In this document: piece by piece, positions 53,153-61,799 of the stretch | How positions within the stretch are numbered: position 1 is the first letter of the stretch | How the letters are laid out: every line of letters starts with the position of its first letter | DNA from: Eubacterium nodatum ATCC 33099 | Lineage (GTDB): Bacteria; Bacillota; Clostridia; Peptostreptococcales; Anaerovoracaceae | DNA: 64,000 nt | Direction: 5' to 3' | Assembly: GCA_000510425.1 (NCBI GenBank) | Contig: AZKM01000018.1 | Location: 62,001-126,000, forward strand | The notes under the pieces: model-generated | The model's database searches: none | Told to the model about the DNA's origin: nothing | What the model saw: the letters and a program-made list of their open reading frames with translations, nothing else | Translations under genes and position numbers: made by a program

Positions 53153-54054
53153 TTTTCCACCTTTCTGATATCCTCTGCAGTTTCAATGCTTATAACATCA
53201 ATATCTCTGCAGATCTTTTTTACAAATCCGGAAAGAGCTTTTCCCGGTCCGACTTCAATAATCTTAGTTACGCCTTTATCTCTCATGTATTTTATAGAAT
53301 CATCAAAATACACACTGCTGCAAACCTGTGCAGTCAAAAGGTCTTGTATCCTCTCATTTTCTCTTTCTCTGCCGATACAGTTGAAAATAACCGGTATTTT
53401 CATCTCTCCAAAGGCTACTTCCTTAAATTTTTCTGCCAAAGCTTTAGAGGCAGGTTCCATGTATGATGTATGAAACGGTCCACTCACGGAAAGCCTCATA
53501 GTGCGCTTTGCACCTGCTTCCTCTGCAAGCCTTTCAAGTTCGGTCACACCATCTTTTGTACCGGAAATAACAATCTGTCCCGGACAATTATAATTTGCAA
53601 TCTCAACCTTTGCTTTTTCATTTGCTTTTTTGCAAAGACTTAGCAAAAGATTCCTTTCCAAACCTAACACCGCACTCATTACAGTATCCAAACCTTCTGA
53701 TGCCTTAGCCATGGCATTTGCCCTGAATTGAATCAGTGCCATCGCCTCCTCCTCCGAAAAAACTCCTGCACTTGTCAGTGCCGTATATTCACCTAAGCTG
53801 AGTCCACATGTATAATCTGCTCTTATGCCTTTTTTCGCCAGAATTTTACTAACCCCAATTCCAAATGCCAATAAAATCGGCTGGGCATTTACAGTAGCTT
53901 TAATTTCCTCTGCAGTTCCTTCAAAGGCAATCCGCCTATGCTCCTCTGTAAGCAGGTCAAAAGAATTCCTGAACTCCGGGTAAACCTCATATAAGTCCTT
54001 TCCCATTCCAATCTTCTGGCTTCCCTGTCCTGCAAATATAATTCCTAACTTCAT
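53137..54054 (-). CDS. fabD: Malonyl-CoA:ACP transacylase
   Basis: FabD moves malonyl groups from CoA to ACP. It has 305 residues, with Gln in FAGQGSQ, the nucleophile Ser86 in GLSLGEYTA, and the catalytic His in SGPFHTSYM. It overlaps the upstream gene by 4 nt (ATGA). Confidence 0.95.
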   Translation of the reverse strand: MKLGIIFAGQGSQKIGMGKDLYEVYPEFRNSFDLLTEEHRRIAFEGTAEEIKATVNAQPILLAFGIGVSKILAKKGIRADYTCGLSLGEYTALTSAGVFSEEEAMALIQFRANAMAKASEGLDTVMSAVLGLERNLLLSLCKKANEKAKVEIANYNCPGQIVISGTKDGVTELERLAEEAGAKRTMRLSVSGPFHTSYMEPASKALAEKFKEVAFGEMKIPVIFNCIGRERENERIQDLLTAQVCSSVYFDDSIKYMRDKGVTKIIEVGPGKALSGFVKKICRDIDVISIETAEDIRKVEKWLEK

Positions 54055-55058
54055 CGGTCAAGCTCCTTAATCAAATCCTTCACTGTGGTCATTTCATTAA
54101 TTCTTCCCACATTACTTCCCGCAAAAAATAATCCGTTCTCCCAATCACCATAAAATCCTGCAATAAGGGCGGAATTGATACAATATGGGGTAGTTCCGGG
54201 ATTACAGGTTATGATACAGTCTATACAGCGTTTAGGTGCAATCCTCAATTGCTTTGAAACCCTCTTTATAAGAGGACTGTTCAGTGCTCTGCCCGGCATT
54301 CCCACAGGACTGGTAATAATTTTCACATCCTCGGATTTTGCCGATAAAATCCTATCTTTATAACCCTGACTGGCATCGCACTCTTGCGTTGCAATGAATC
54401 TTGTTGCAATCTGGACTCCTGCAGCACCTCTGTCCTTTATAGTCTTAATATCCTCTGAATCAAAGATGCCCCCGGCTCCAAATACGGAAATGCCCATCGC
54501 AACCGAAGTCACATCGGATATTATATCCTCCAGCTTGGACTCTCTGCCTTCAATAAGCTCTTCTTTCTTAAATCCTAGATGACCTCCCGCTTTGCTTCCT
54601 TCCACCACGAGAAAATCCGGGCTTCTGCCGTGTTTACTTTTCCATGTCCTCATCAAAAGTGATGCTGCCCTTTCGCCGGACACAATAGGGGCAATCAAAG
54701 TTTTATCATCAACTAAATCCGGAAGATTAAGGGGCAAACCTGCCCCGGAGATAACTGCATCAATTCCTGATTTAACAGCCACCTTCACCATTTCCGCAAA
54801 GTTTTTCGTTGCAACCATGGCATTAACAGCAATCAAACCCTTTCCATCTGAAATTTCCCTTGCTCTGCGGATTTCCTTCTCCAAAGCTCTGCAGTTCGCC
54901 TCCTGTGGATTGGACCAGAAATCCTTTTCCCTAAAGCCTATATTAGCAGTGGAAATCACTCCCATGCCTCCCTCAGCTGCTACTGCACCTGCAAGGCTGC
55001 CCATGGAAATTCCAACTCCCATTCCTCCTTGAATTATAGGGACTGACATCTTGTACAT
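54051..55058 (-). CDS. FabK/nitronate-monooxygenase-like flavoprotein with C-terminal four-Cys motif (possible FabX-type)
   Basis: The 335-residue TIM-barrel FMN protein has the family start PIIQGGMGVGIS, the catalytic-type His160 in AGGHLGF, and the phosphate-binding FGAGGI. It is clearly different from the FabK next to it. Near the C-terminus are Cys278, 281, 285 and 293 (C-x2-C-x3-C-x7-C), which looks like a 4Fe-4S site. FabX of Helicobacter, an NMO-family 4Fe-4S flavoprotein, makes the cis double bond in unsaturated fatty acids. Since no fabA or fabM is seen, a FabX-like role is a good hypothesis. A plain nitronate monooxygenase is the alternative. It overlaps fabK and fabD. Confidence 0.75.
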   Translation of the reverse strand: MYKMSVPIIQGGMGVGISMGSLAGAVAAEGGMGVISTANIGFREKDFWSNPQEANCRALEKEIRRAREISDGKGLIAVNAMVATKNFAEMVKVAVKSGIDAVISGAGLPLNLPDLVDDKTLIAPIVSGERAASLLMRTWKSKHGRSPDFLVVEGSKAGGHLGFKKEELIEGRESKLEDIISDVTSVAMGISVFGAGGIFDSEDIKTIKDRGAAGVQIATRFIATQECDASQGYKDRILSAKSEDVKIITSPVGMPGRALNSPLIKRVSKQLRIAPKRCIDCIITCNPGTTPYCINSALIAGFYGDWENGLFFAGSNVGRINEMTTVKDLIKELDR

Positions 55059-55966
55059 AGCACTGCCTCATAATCTTTCTCAAGCTTCGATAAAATTTCG
55101 GAAAGGGGTCTGATTTCATCCACCATAGAAGCGACCTGACCTGCCATCAAAGAACCCTTTTTAACATCTCCCTGAAAAACAGCCTTTTTCAGAGCACCCA
55201 AAGTGAACTTCTCAAGCTCCATTTTGTCCGCTCCACTCCGTTCCAGTTTAAGGTATTCTCTCGCCATAGGATTTTTAAGGATTCTAACAGGTGCACCCAC
55301 ACTTCTGCCTGTAACCACCGTATCATTATCCTTTGCCTTCAGAATTGACAGCTTATAATTTTCGTGAATCGGGCACTCCTCACTTGCCAAAAGAATAGTT
55401 CCGACCTGAATTCCGTCAGCACCTAAAATGTCTGCCGCTGCCATTTGTTTCCCCGATGCGATTCCCCCTGCTGCAACAACGGGAAGATCTGTGACCCATG
55501 CTATCTGCGGAACCAAAACCATGGTCGTCAATTCTCCAACATGACCTCCACTTTCACAGCCTTCGGCAATGAGTCCCGTCACACCCAGAGAGGATAACCT
55601 TTTGGCAAGGGCAACGGATGATACCACAGGAAAAATTTTAATTCCTGCTGATTTCCACATATCCACATACTTACCGGGGTTCCCTGCACCCGTAGTTACA
55701 AGGGAAACCTTTTCATCTGCAACAAGTTCTGCCATTTCATCTGCACAGGGATTCATCAGCATTATATTTACACCGAAGGGTTTATCCGTTTCCGCCTTGC
55801 AAAGCTCAATTTCCTTTTCCAGGGTTTCAGTGTCCATTCCTCCGGCACCGATAATTCCCATAGCACCTGCATTGGAAACTGCTGCGGCAAATTTTCCCGT
55901 TGCGATATTTGCCATTCCTCCCTGAAAAATCGGATATTTTATTCCAAACAATCTCTTTATTTTCAT
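55034..55966 (-). CDS. fabK: Enoyl-ACP reductase (FMN type)
   Basis: FabK performs the last reduction of each elongation cycle with FMN and NAD(P)H and is not inhibited by triclosan as FabI is. It has 310 residues, with YPIFQGGMANIA, NIMLMNP, the His in ESGGHVGE and DGIQVGT. It matches the FabK of streptococci and clostridia in layout. It lies 4 bp after fabH and overlaps the next FabK-like gene by 25 bp. Confidence 0.93.
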   Translation of the reverse strand: MKIKRLFGIKYPIFQGGMANIATGKFAAAVSNAGAMGIIGAGGMDTETLEKEIELCKAETDKPFGVNIMLMNPCADEMAELVADEKVSLVTTGAGNPGKYVDMWKSAGIKIFPVVSSVALAKRLSSLGVTGLIAEGCESGGHVGELTTMVLVPQIAWVTDLPVVAAGGIASGKQMAAADILGADGIQVGTILLASEECPIHENYKLSILKAKDNDTVVTGRSVGAPVRILKNPMAREYLKLERSGADKMELEKFTLGALKKAVFQGDVKKGSLMAGQVASMVDEIRPLSEILSKLEKDYEAVLCTRCQSL

Positions 55967-55970
55967 AAAT

Positions 55971-56906
55971 CTACTCTCCTACCGTAAAAACTGCCGCACC
56001 GTAGGTTAAACCTGCACCAAAACCACAGCAAACCACCTTCATACCATTTTTCAAAAGACCCTTTTCCCTCATTTCAGCCATGCATATTCCTATACTTGCA
56101 CCGGAAGTATTCCCATACATCTGTATATTTTTGTAAAGCTTATTTTCAGGAATCTTGAGCTTAGCTGCCGCACTGTCTATAATTCTAAGGTTTGCCTGAT
56201 GAAAGACGAACCAGTCCACATCTTCCACGGAAGAACCGCTTTTTTCTAAGACGGTTCTTATCGTTTCAGGAACTTTATTAACAGCAAAGCGATACACTTC
56301 CTGTCCTTTCATCGAAACTCTAGGCTCAAACCTGTCACAGAATAGAACCTCATCATCATACAGAACCCCTGCGGAACTTTCAAATTCGCCACGGGAATCC
56401 TCAGCCAAAAGCAATGCTCCCGCACCGTCACCGAAGAGGATACAGGTTCCCCTGTCCTCCATGTCCAAGAGCGGAGAAATCTTCTCACTGCCAATCAGCA
56501 GAACACATTTTGCCGATTTTGTTTCCAGCATTGATTTTGCAAAGCTTAATCCGTATACAAAGCCCGAACATGCTGCATTTATGTCCAGACACATTACGCC
56601 TTCTCCTAAATTAAGCCTTCCTCCTATGCCGCATGCCACCGAGGGAGTGGCATAGTCAGGCGTAAAAGTACAAACTAATATTAAATCTATATCCTTTGCC
56701 TTTACATTACTGTTTTCTATGGCTCGTACCGCAGCTTCTTCTGCCATATCCAAGTTACTTTTATTTTTGGAAAAAAATCTCTTTTCTATTCCTGTCTTTT
56801 CCCTTATCCAGCTGTCACTGGTTCTAACGATTTTTTCTAAATCAAAATTAGAAATTACCTCATCTCCTTGAGATAATCCGTGACCTAAAATTCTAATTCC
56901 CGACAT
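55971..56906 (-). CDS. fabH: 3-oxoacyl-ACP synthase III
   Basis: FabH starts fatty-acid synthesis by condensing acyl-CoA with malonyl-ACP. It has 311 residues, with the Cys in INAACSGFVYGL, His in VFHQANLRII and Asn in YGNTSGASIG. It overlaps accA by 14 bp. Confidence 0.96.
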   Translation of the reverse strand: MSGIRILGHGLSQGDEVISNFDLEKIVRTSDSWIREKTGIEKRFFSKNKSNLDMAEEAAVRAIENSNVKAKDIDLILVCTFTPDYATPSVACGIGGRLNLGEGVMCLDINAACSGFVYGLSFAKSMLETKSAKCVLLIGSEKISPLLDMEDRGTCILFGDGAGALLLAEDSRGEFESSAGVLYDDEVLFCDRFEPRVSMKGQEVYRFAVNKVPETIRTVLEKSGSSVEDVDWFVFHQANLRIIDSAAAKLKIPENKLYKNIQMYGNTSGASIGICMAEMREKGLLKNGMKVVCCGFGAGLTYGAAVFTVGE

Positions 56907-57705
56907 TTGTTTTTCCCATATTTCTTAAATTCCTATACCTGCGCTTAAGAAGTTCTTTTTCAGAAAGCCTCAAAAGTTCCCTTAAATTTCTATCGATGGC
57001 TCTGTCTACTTTTTTGAAAAGAATCCGTCTTCCCTTTTCATCCATAATATCAGGCTCCGGAATAACCTCATCACATGCTCCGAGCTGAAGAATATCACCT
57101 GCTGTAAGCCTCATAGCATCACTGGCCTCCTCCCAGCGTTCTGCATCGTGCCATAATATACTTGCAAAGCCCTCCGGGGAGAGAATGGAAAAAATACTGT
57201 TTTCAAGCATTATTCTTCTGTCCGATGTGGCAATTGCCAAGGCTCCTCCGCTTCCGCCCTCACCTATGAAAAATGTAATCGTAGGGACTCTGAGCATGCT
57301 CATAACCTGTATACACTTTGCAATTGCCTGTCCCTGCCCCCTTTCCTCTGCTTCTTTCCCGGGATATGCTCCGGGAGTATCCACAAAGGTTATAACAGGC
57401 CTCTTAAATTTTTCCGCCTGCTTCATAAGTCTTATGGCTTTTCTGTACCCTTCCGGATTAGGCATTCCAAATCGATACACCATATTTTCTTCAAAATCTC
57501 TGCCCTTCTGTTGTCCGATAACTGTTACAGGAAGCTCTCTGTACTTTGCAATTCCACATATCATACTCTTATCTTCGCCGGAGGCTCCATCACCTGCCAA
57601 CTCCACAAAATCATCAAAGATTCCGTCAATATATTCTTTTGCACGGGGTCTTTCAAGGCTTCGGGCAAACTTAACTCTTTCTCCTGCCGTTAAAACTCGT
57701 TTCAT
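56893..57705 (-). CDS. accA: Acetyl-CoA carboxylase carboxyltransferase subunit alpha
   Basis: AccA pairs with AccD to carboxylate acetyl-CoA to malonyl-CoA. It is 270 residues, shorter than the 315-320 of E. coli AccA, which is normal for clostridia. Motifs: TFVDTPGAYPGKEAEERGQ, EGGSGGALAIA and SPEGFASILWHD. I start at ATG 57705, whose A is the last base of the accD stop (TGATG). Confidence 0.95.
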   Translation of the reverse strand: MKRVLTAGERVKFARSLERPRAKEYIDGIFDDFVELAGDGASGEDKSMICGIAKYRELPVTVIGQQKGRDFEENMVYRFGMPNPEGYRKAIRLMKQAEKFKRPVITFVDTPGAYPGKEAEERGQGQAIAKCIQVMSMLRVPTITFFIGEGGSGGALAIATSDRRIMLENSIFSILSPEGFASILWHDAERWEEASDAMRLTAGDILQLGACDEVIPEPDIMDEKGRRILFKKVDRAIDRNLRELLRLSEKELLKRRYRNLRNMGKTNVGN

Positions 57706-58571
57706 CAATATACCTTCGCTTTCTTGTGAAGTCCAATAATTTTTCCAAGTGTTTCTTTCATTTCTTCCCTTGTGACGATAGCGTCAACAAAACCGTGCTC
57801 CAGTTGAAACTCAGAACTCTGAAAACCTTCAGGAAGTTTTTCTCCTATAGTCTGTTCAATTACTCTCGGACCTGCAAATCCGATTAAGGCTCCCGGCTCT
57901 GCCAGTATAATATCACCTAAACTTGCAAAGCTTGCCGTAACTCCCCCCGTAGTAGGATTTGTCAAAACAGAAATAAATAAAAGTCCTGCTTCTCCGTGCT
58001 TTCCGAAGGCAGCACCGGTTTTTGCCATCTGCATTAGAGAAAGGATTCCCTCCTGCATTCTGGCTCCTCCCGATGCGGAAAAAACAATAATCGGCAACTT
58101 TTTCTTCGTGGCATATTCACAGGCTCTGGTGATTTTTTCGCCTACGGCACTTCCCATACTTGCCATTAAAAACCTGCTGTCCATCACGCACAAAACAGCC
58201 CTTTTACCTTCAATAGTACAGGTTCCCGTTATTACAGCTTCCTTTAGGCCTGTTTTTTTTCCCGCTTCTTTAAGCTTTTCATCGTATTCAGGAAAATCAA
58301 GAGGATTTTCTGCAACTACGCCTCTGGAAAACTCCCTGAAGGAATTTTTATCCGCAATCGTTGAAATTCTGGTTCTTGCAGAAAGCTTGCCATAATAACC
58401 GCAGCCGGGGCAAACGAAGTGGTTCTCCCTTAGAATTGCTTTGGTATACTTATTCTCACAGTTCTTGCACTTGTAAATCTTCTCTTCATCCGCCTTAGCC
58501 TTTTTGAAGTCCGGTCTGATCAAACTGTTGATAGAATCCAATATGCTTTTTTTCTCACTGAACGGATTCAT
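57705..58571 (-). CDS. accD: Acetyl-CoA carboxylase carboxyltransferase subunit beta
   Basis: AccD is about 288 residues, with an N-terminal zinc ribbon (CKNCENKY ... CPGCGYYG) and crotonase-fold motifs [11 protein letters not shown] and [11 protein letters not shown] 58571 has AGGTGG upstream and is preferred over ATG 58592, which has no ribosome site. It overlaps accC by 17 bp. Confidence 0.95.
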   Translation of the reverse strand: MNPFSEKKSILDSINSLIRPDFKKAKADEEKIYKCKNCENKYTKAILRENHFVCPGCGYYGKLSARTRISTIADKNSFREFSRGVVAENPLDFPEYDEKLKEAGKKTGLKEAVITGTCTIEGKRAVLCVMDSRFLMASMGSAVGEKITRACEYATKKKLPIIVFSASGGARMQEGILSLMQMAKTGAAFGKHGEAGLLFISVLTNPTTGGVTASFASLGDIILAEPGALIGFAGPRVIEQTIGEKLPEGFQSSEFQLEHGFVDAIVTREEMKETLGKIIGLHKKAKVY

Positions 58572-59943
58572 CTCTTCCACCTGCCTCTTCATACAGCTTC
58601 AATAATTCCGCCATATTTTTCTCTACAAAGCCTGTATCGTAATTACCTCTTAGAAATTCCCTGTTATACATTATTAAAAATTGTATGGGAAGTGTGGTTT
58701 TTATGCCCTGAATAATGGTTTCCTCCAAAGCTCTGCGCATTCTTCTGATAGCCTCAAGTCTGGTGCTTCCACAAACGATTATCTTCGCCACCATGGAATC
58801 ATAGAAAGGGCTGATGTCACACCCGCTATAAAGGGCACTTTCAACTCTGACCTGATTTCCCAGAGGAAAATGCAGAAAGCTCACATGACCCGGACTGGGA
58901 GCAAAATCATTAAAAATATCCTCTGCATTTATTCTGCATTCTATTGCATGACACGAAAATTCAACATCCTCTTGTGCTATCTCCAGCGGAAGCCCCGATG
59001 CAATCCTGAGCTGCTGCTTAACTATGTTAATCCCTGTAATCATCTCTGTTACGGGATGCTCCACCTGAAGTCTGGTATTCATCTCTATAAAATAGTAGTT
59101 TCCGCCATCTACGATGAACTCTACAGTACCTGCATTTTCATACCCTGCAGCCTTTGCCGCCTTTACAGCATCTTTTCCCATTGAAATTCGCATCTCTTCA
59201 GAAAGTGCAAAGTCCGGTGCTTCTTCAAGCATCTTTTGATTTCTTCTCTGAACAGAGCAGTTTCGTTCACCGAGATGAATAACATTTCCAAACTTATCAG
59301 CCAGAATCTGAAATTCCACATGCCTCGGATTTCTAATGAGTTTTTCCACATACACCCTTCCGTCTCCAAAGCATTTCTCAGCTTCCATAGAAGCTTCATT
59401 ATATGCCGGTTCAATCGCATCCAAAGTCTCTGCAACACGCATTCCTCTACCACCGCCTCCTGCTGATGCCTTTATCAGAACAGGAAGTCCGACTGAACTT
59501 GCAATCTCCTTTGCTTCTTTTGCACTTCCAACAGGACCTTCAGACCCCGGAACCACAGGTACTCCCGCAGCTTTCATGGTTTTCTTTGCTTCCGCTTTGT
59601 CACCAAGTTTTTCAATAACCTCCGGCGACGGACCGATAAACTCTATCCCCTCTTCGGCACACAACCTTGCAAAATCAGCATTCTCAGACAAAAATCCAAA
59701 GCCCGGATGTATAGCATCGCATCCGGTATTCCTGGCACTTTCTATGATGTTTCCTATATTAAGGTAACTTTGCGGAGACGGAGCGGCTCCCACACATACT
59801 CCCCTGTCTGCCAGAATCACATGCAAAGAGTTCTTATCCGCCTCAGAATATACTGCCACTGTTCCAATGGAATTGTCCTTACACTCCCTTATTATTCTTG
59901 CCGCAATTTCGCCACGATTGGCGATGAGAATGCGATTCAGCAT
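58555..59943 (-). CDS. accC: Biotin carboxylase
   Basis: AccC carboxylates biotin on AccB with ATP and bicarbonate. It has 462 residues, with [13 protein letters not shown], the glycine-rich ATP loop [40 protein letters not shown] and the C-terminal RMRRAL helix. Standard for the family. It overlaps accB by 7 nt. Confidence 0.97.
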   Translation of the reverse strand: MLNRILIANRGEIAARIIRECKDNSIGTVAVYSEADKNSLHVILADRGVCVGAAPSPQSYLNIGNIIESARNTGCDAIHPGFGFLSENADFARLCAEEGIEFIGPSPEVIEKLGDKAEAKKTMKAAGVPVVPGSEGPVGSAKEAKEIASSVGLPVLIKASAGGGGRGMRVAETLDAIEPAYNEASMEAEKCFGDGRVYVEKLIRNPRHVEFQILADKFGNVIHLGERNCSVQRRNQKMLEEAPDFALSEEMRISMGKDAVKAAKAAGYENAGTVEFIVDGGNYYFIEMNTRLQVEHPVTEMITGINIVKQQLRIASGLPLEIAQEDVEFSCHAIECRINAEDIFNDFAPSPGHVSFLHFPLGNQVRVESALYSGCDISPFYDSMVAKIIVCGSTRLEAIRRMRRALEETIIQGIKTTLPIQFLIMYNREFLRGNYDTGFVEKNMAELLKLYEEAGGRDESVQ

Positions 59944-60473
59944 CTTTCCACCTCAAAAATTTCCGTTGCACAGTCCACCATTTCACCATCTATTCCCATT
60001 ATGTTCTTAACGATAAGATCCCAAGGTGCCTTTATCTCATTCATAACTTTCATGGCCTCGATGATACATAGCGGCTGTCCCTTCTTTATCTTCTTGCCTA
60101 TTTCTGCAAAGGGCTTGCTGTCCGGGTTTGCCGCTCTGTAAAAAACTCCAACCAGTGGAGCTTTTATTATTTCGGCAGCATTATCCTCTCCTGCAGTACT
60201 GCTTTTCCTTTTCTCATCACTTCTTCCAACGGTTTCCTCAACCTTATTCTCCGGAGAATCTGCATATTCATCTTTGCCTTTTAATGCTTTCTCTGCCTCA
60301 CCTGACTTTGGAAAACTCCGTTTCTGAGATTCAGTACCGTTTTCATTTCCCATGCCGATGAGTCTCTGTCCTTTTTCCAGCCTGAGCCTGCCCTCTGCAT
60401 CTTCATATTCCAGCAAAGAGATATTTGCATCCTGAAATTTTTCAATCAGCTCAAAAATTTCCTTCTTTTTCAT
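59937..60473 (-). CDS. accB: Biotin carboxyl carrier protein
   Basis: The 178-residue protein has a short N-terminal helical domain, a flexible charged linker (about 45-100), and a C-terminal biotinyl domain with the biotin Lys in CIIEAMKVMNE. It is 2 bp after acpP. Confidence 0.95.
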   Translation of the reverse strand: MKKKEIFELIEKFQDANISLLEYEDAEGRLRLEKGQRLIGMGNENGTESQKRSFPKSGEAEKALKGKDEYADSPENKVEETVGRSDEKRKSSTAGEDNAAEIIKAPLVGVFYRAANPDSKPFAEIGKKIKKGQPLCIIEAMKVMNEIKAPWDLIVKNIMGIDGEMVDCATEIFEVERC

Positions 60474-60475
60474 AA

Positions 60476-60706
60476 TTAGCCCTGGTATTTTTCAACACAG
60501 TCTACAATATCCTTAACAGTTTCCATGTTTGTGAGTTCTTCATCAGGAATTTTAATGTCAAATGCTTCTTCGAGGGCCATTACAAGTTCAACTGCATCCA
60601 GTGAATCTATGGAAAGGTCATCTGCAATACTGGCATCCAGAGTAATCTTTTCCTCATCACAGCTCAAAGTATCAACCATAATCTGTTTAATCTTTTCAAA
60701 ATTCAT
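60476..60706 (-). CDS. acpP: Acyl carrier protein
   Basis: This 76-residue acidic helical protein carries growing acyl chains on a phosphopantetheine at Ser35 in [16 protein letters not shown]. It is the first gene of the cluster, so it is made under direct control of the promoter and operator repeats upstream. GGAGG lies 7 nt before ATG 60706. Confidence 0.97.
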   Translation of the reverse strand: MNFEKIKQIMVDTLSCDEEKITLDASIADDLSIDSLDAVELVMALEEAFDIKIPDEELTNMETVKDIVDCVEKYQG

Positions 60707-60730
60707 TTTTCTACCTCCGAAAATTTCTCC

Positions 60731-60755
60731 TTGCCGAATTTTATCTCTTCGGCAA
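60731..60755 (-). promoter_or_regulatory. Leader hairpin before the acpP ribosome site
   Basis: TTGCCGAA pairs with TTCGGCAA (8 bp, 9-nt loop) in the 5' leader of the fatty-acid operon, ending about 25 nt before the start codon. It could stabilise the message or affect access to the ribosome site. Confidence 0.55.
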
Positions 60756-60770
60756 ATTTATCTTTAGTTT

Positions 60771-60834
60771 TTTAATTAAATATTTTTAATTAAATATTTT
60801 TAAACATAATAGCAGGGTAAATTTTTTCTGTCAA
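60771..60834 (-). promoter_or_regulatory. Fatty-acid operon promoter with tandem 14-bp operator repeats
   Basis: On the minus strand TTGACA (60834-60829), 17 bp and TATTAT (60811-60806) form a near-perfect promoter. From the start site on, TTTAATTAAATATT occurs twice in tandem (60771-60784, 60785-60798) with a partial third copy. Each copy contains the palindrome TTTAATTAAA. It is a likely binding site for the MarR protein at 50194. Confidence 0.75.
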
Positions 60835-60898
60835 GACTTTTTACGAAAAAGAAGGTGTGGTTTCTGTGAAGCCGCCTTATACCCCCGGCTAAAAGATA

Positions 60899-60991
60899 TT
60901 ATTCTGAAAAGAAAACTTTTCCTTCCCTAACACCTTTGATACCTTCTAAGAGTTCTTTGTCCTCGATGCCGTCAAAATTTCCGACTCTTTC
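60899..60991 (-). pseudogene. Possible 3' fragment of a lost gene
   Basis: A 30-codon open stretch ends RVGNFDGIEDKELLEG then IKGVREGKVFFSE and a stop. It reads like real coding sequence but has no start, and a stop lies just upstream. No family was recognised. The rest of the spacer up to 61113 holds only the two-component promoter region. Confidence 0.2.
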
Positions 60992-61019
60992 AAATCACAT
61001 ATAACTGTGGTAAAATTCA

Positions 61020-61025
61020 TATAAT
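61020..61025 (+). promoter_or_regulatory. Candidate -10 box of the two-component operon
   Basis: A perfect TATAAT lies about 88 bp before the response-regulator start. No good -35 is present at 16-18 bp, so regulation by an activator, possibly the response regulator itself, is plausible. Confidence 0.35.
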
Positions 61026-61113
61026 AAGCACATCTAAAAAACACAAAAAAACAATATTATAAGGATGTTAAAAAACGAAAATCAATTTAATTAAGATACG
61101 AGGAGGAATAATT

Positions 61114-61791
61114 ATGAGCAGACTTCTAGTGGTAGATGACGAACCTAAAATCCGTGAGGTCATAAAGGAGTACGCAGAATTCAACGGACATGAGGTAACA
61201 GAAGCAACTGACGGAATGAGCGCTGTCGGTCTGTGCAAATTAAATGATTACGACCTGATCATCTTAGACATTATGATGCCTAAATTAGACGGGTTTTCAA
61301 CATGCAAAGAAATCAAGAAAATAAAGGATATTCCTACGATAATGCTTTCTGCACGAGGAGAGGAATACGATAAATTGTTCGGATTTGAACTTGGAATCGA
61401 TGACTACATAGTCAAGCCTTTCAGCCCGAAAGAACTGATGGCAAGAGTCAACGCAGTCTTAAGCCGCAGGAATGCTTCTACCGCCGCCAAGAGTGATGTA
61501 CTGAAATTTAACGGCCTTGAAATCAATATGGCTGCCCGCACCGTGGTTGTTGACGGCAAAAGGGTGGAGCTTACACCAAAAGAGTATGATTTGCTGTTCT
61601 ATTTAATAGATAATAAAAACATCGCTCTGTCCAGAGATAAACTCCTATCGGATATATGGGGATATGATTTCTTCGGAGATGACAGAACTATTGATACGCA
61701 CATCAAGAATCTCAGAAATGCCCTTGGCGACTACCGTGACTATATTGTGACACTTCGCGGTGTAGGATATAAATTTGAATGTGAAGAATAA
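61114..61791 (+). CDS. OmpR/PhoB-family response regulator
   Basis: The 225-residue protein has a receiver domain with acidic pair DDE, phosphoacceptor Asp52 in IILDIMMPKLDG and Lys in VKPFSPKEL, then a winged-helix DNA-binding domain (about 128-222) with LTPKEYDLLFYL and DDRTIDTHIKNLRNAL. GAGGAGG lies 8 nt before ATG. It is paired with the kinase 8 bp downstream. Confidence 0.94.
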   Translation: MSRLLVVDDEPKIREVIKEYAEFNGHEVTEATDGMSAVGLCKLNDYDLIILDIMMPKLDGFSTCKEIKKIKDIPTIMLSARGEEYDKLFGFELGIDDYIVKPFSPKELMARVNAVLSRRNASTAAKSDVLKFNGLEINMAARTVVVDGKRVELTPKEYDLLFYLIDNKNIALSRDKLLSDIWGYDFFGDDRTIDTHIKNLRNALGDYRDYIVTLRGVGYKFECEE

Positions 61792-61799
61792 ATTTTATT

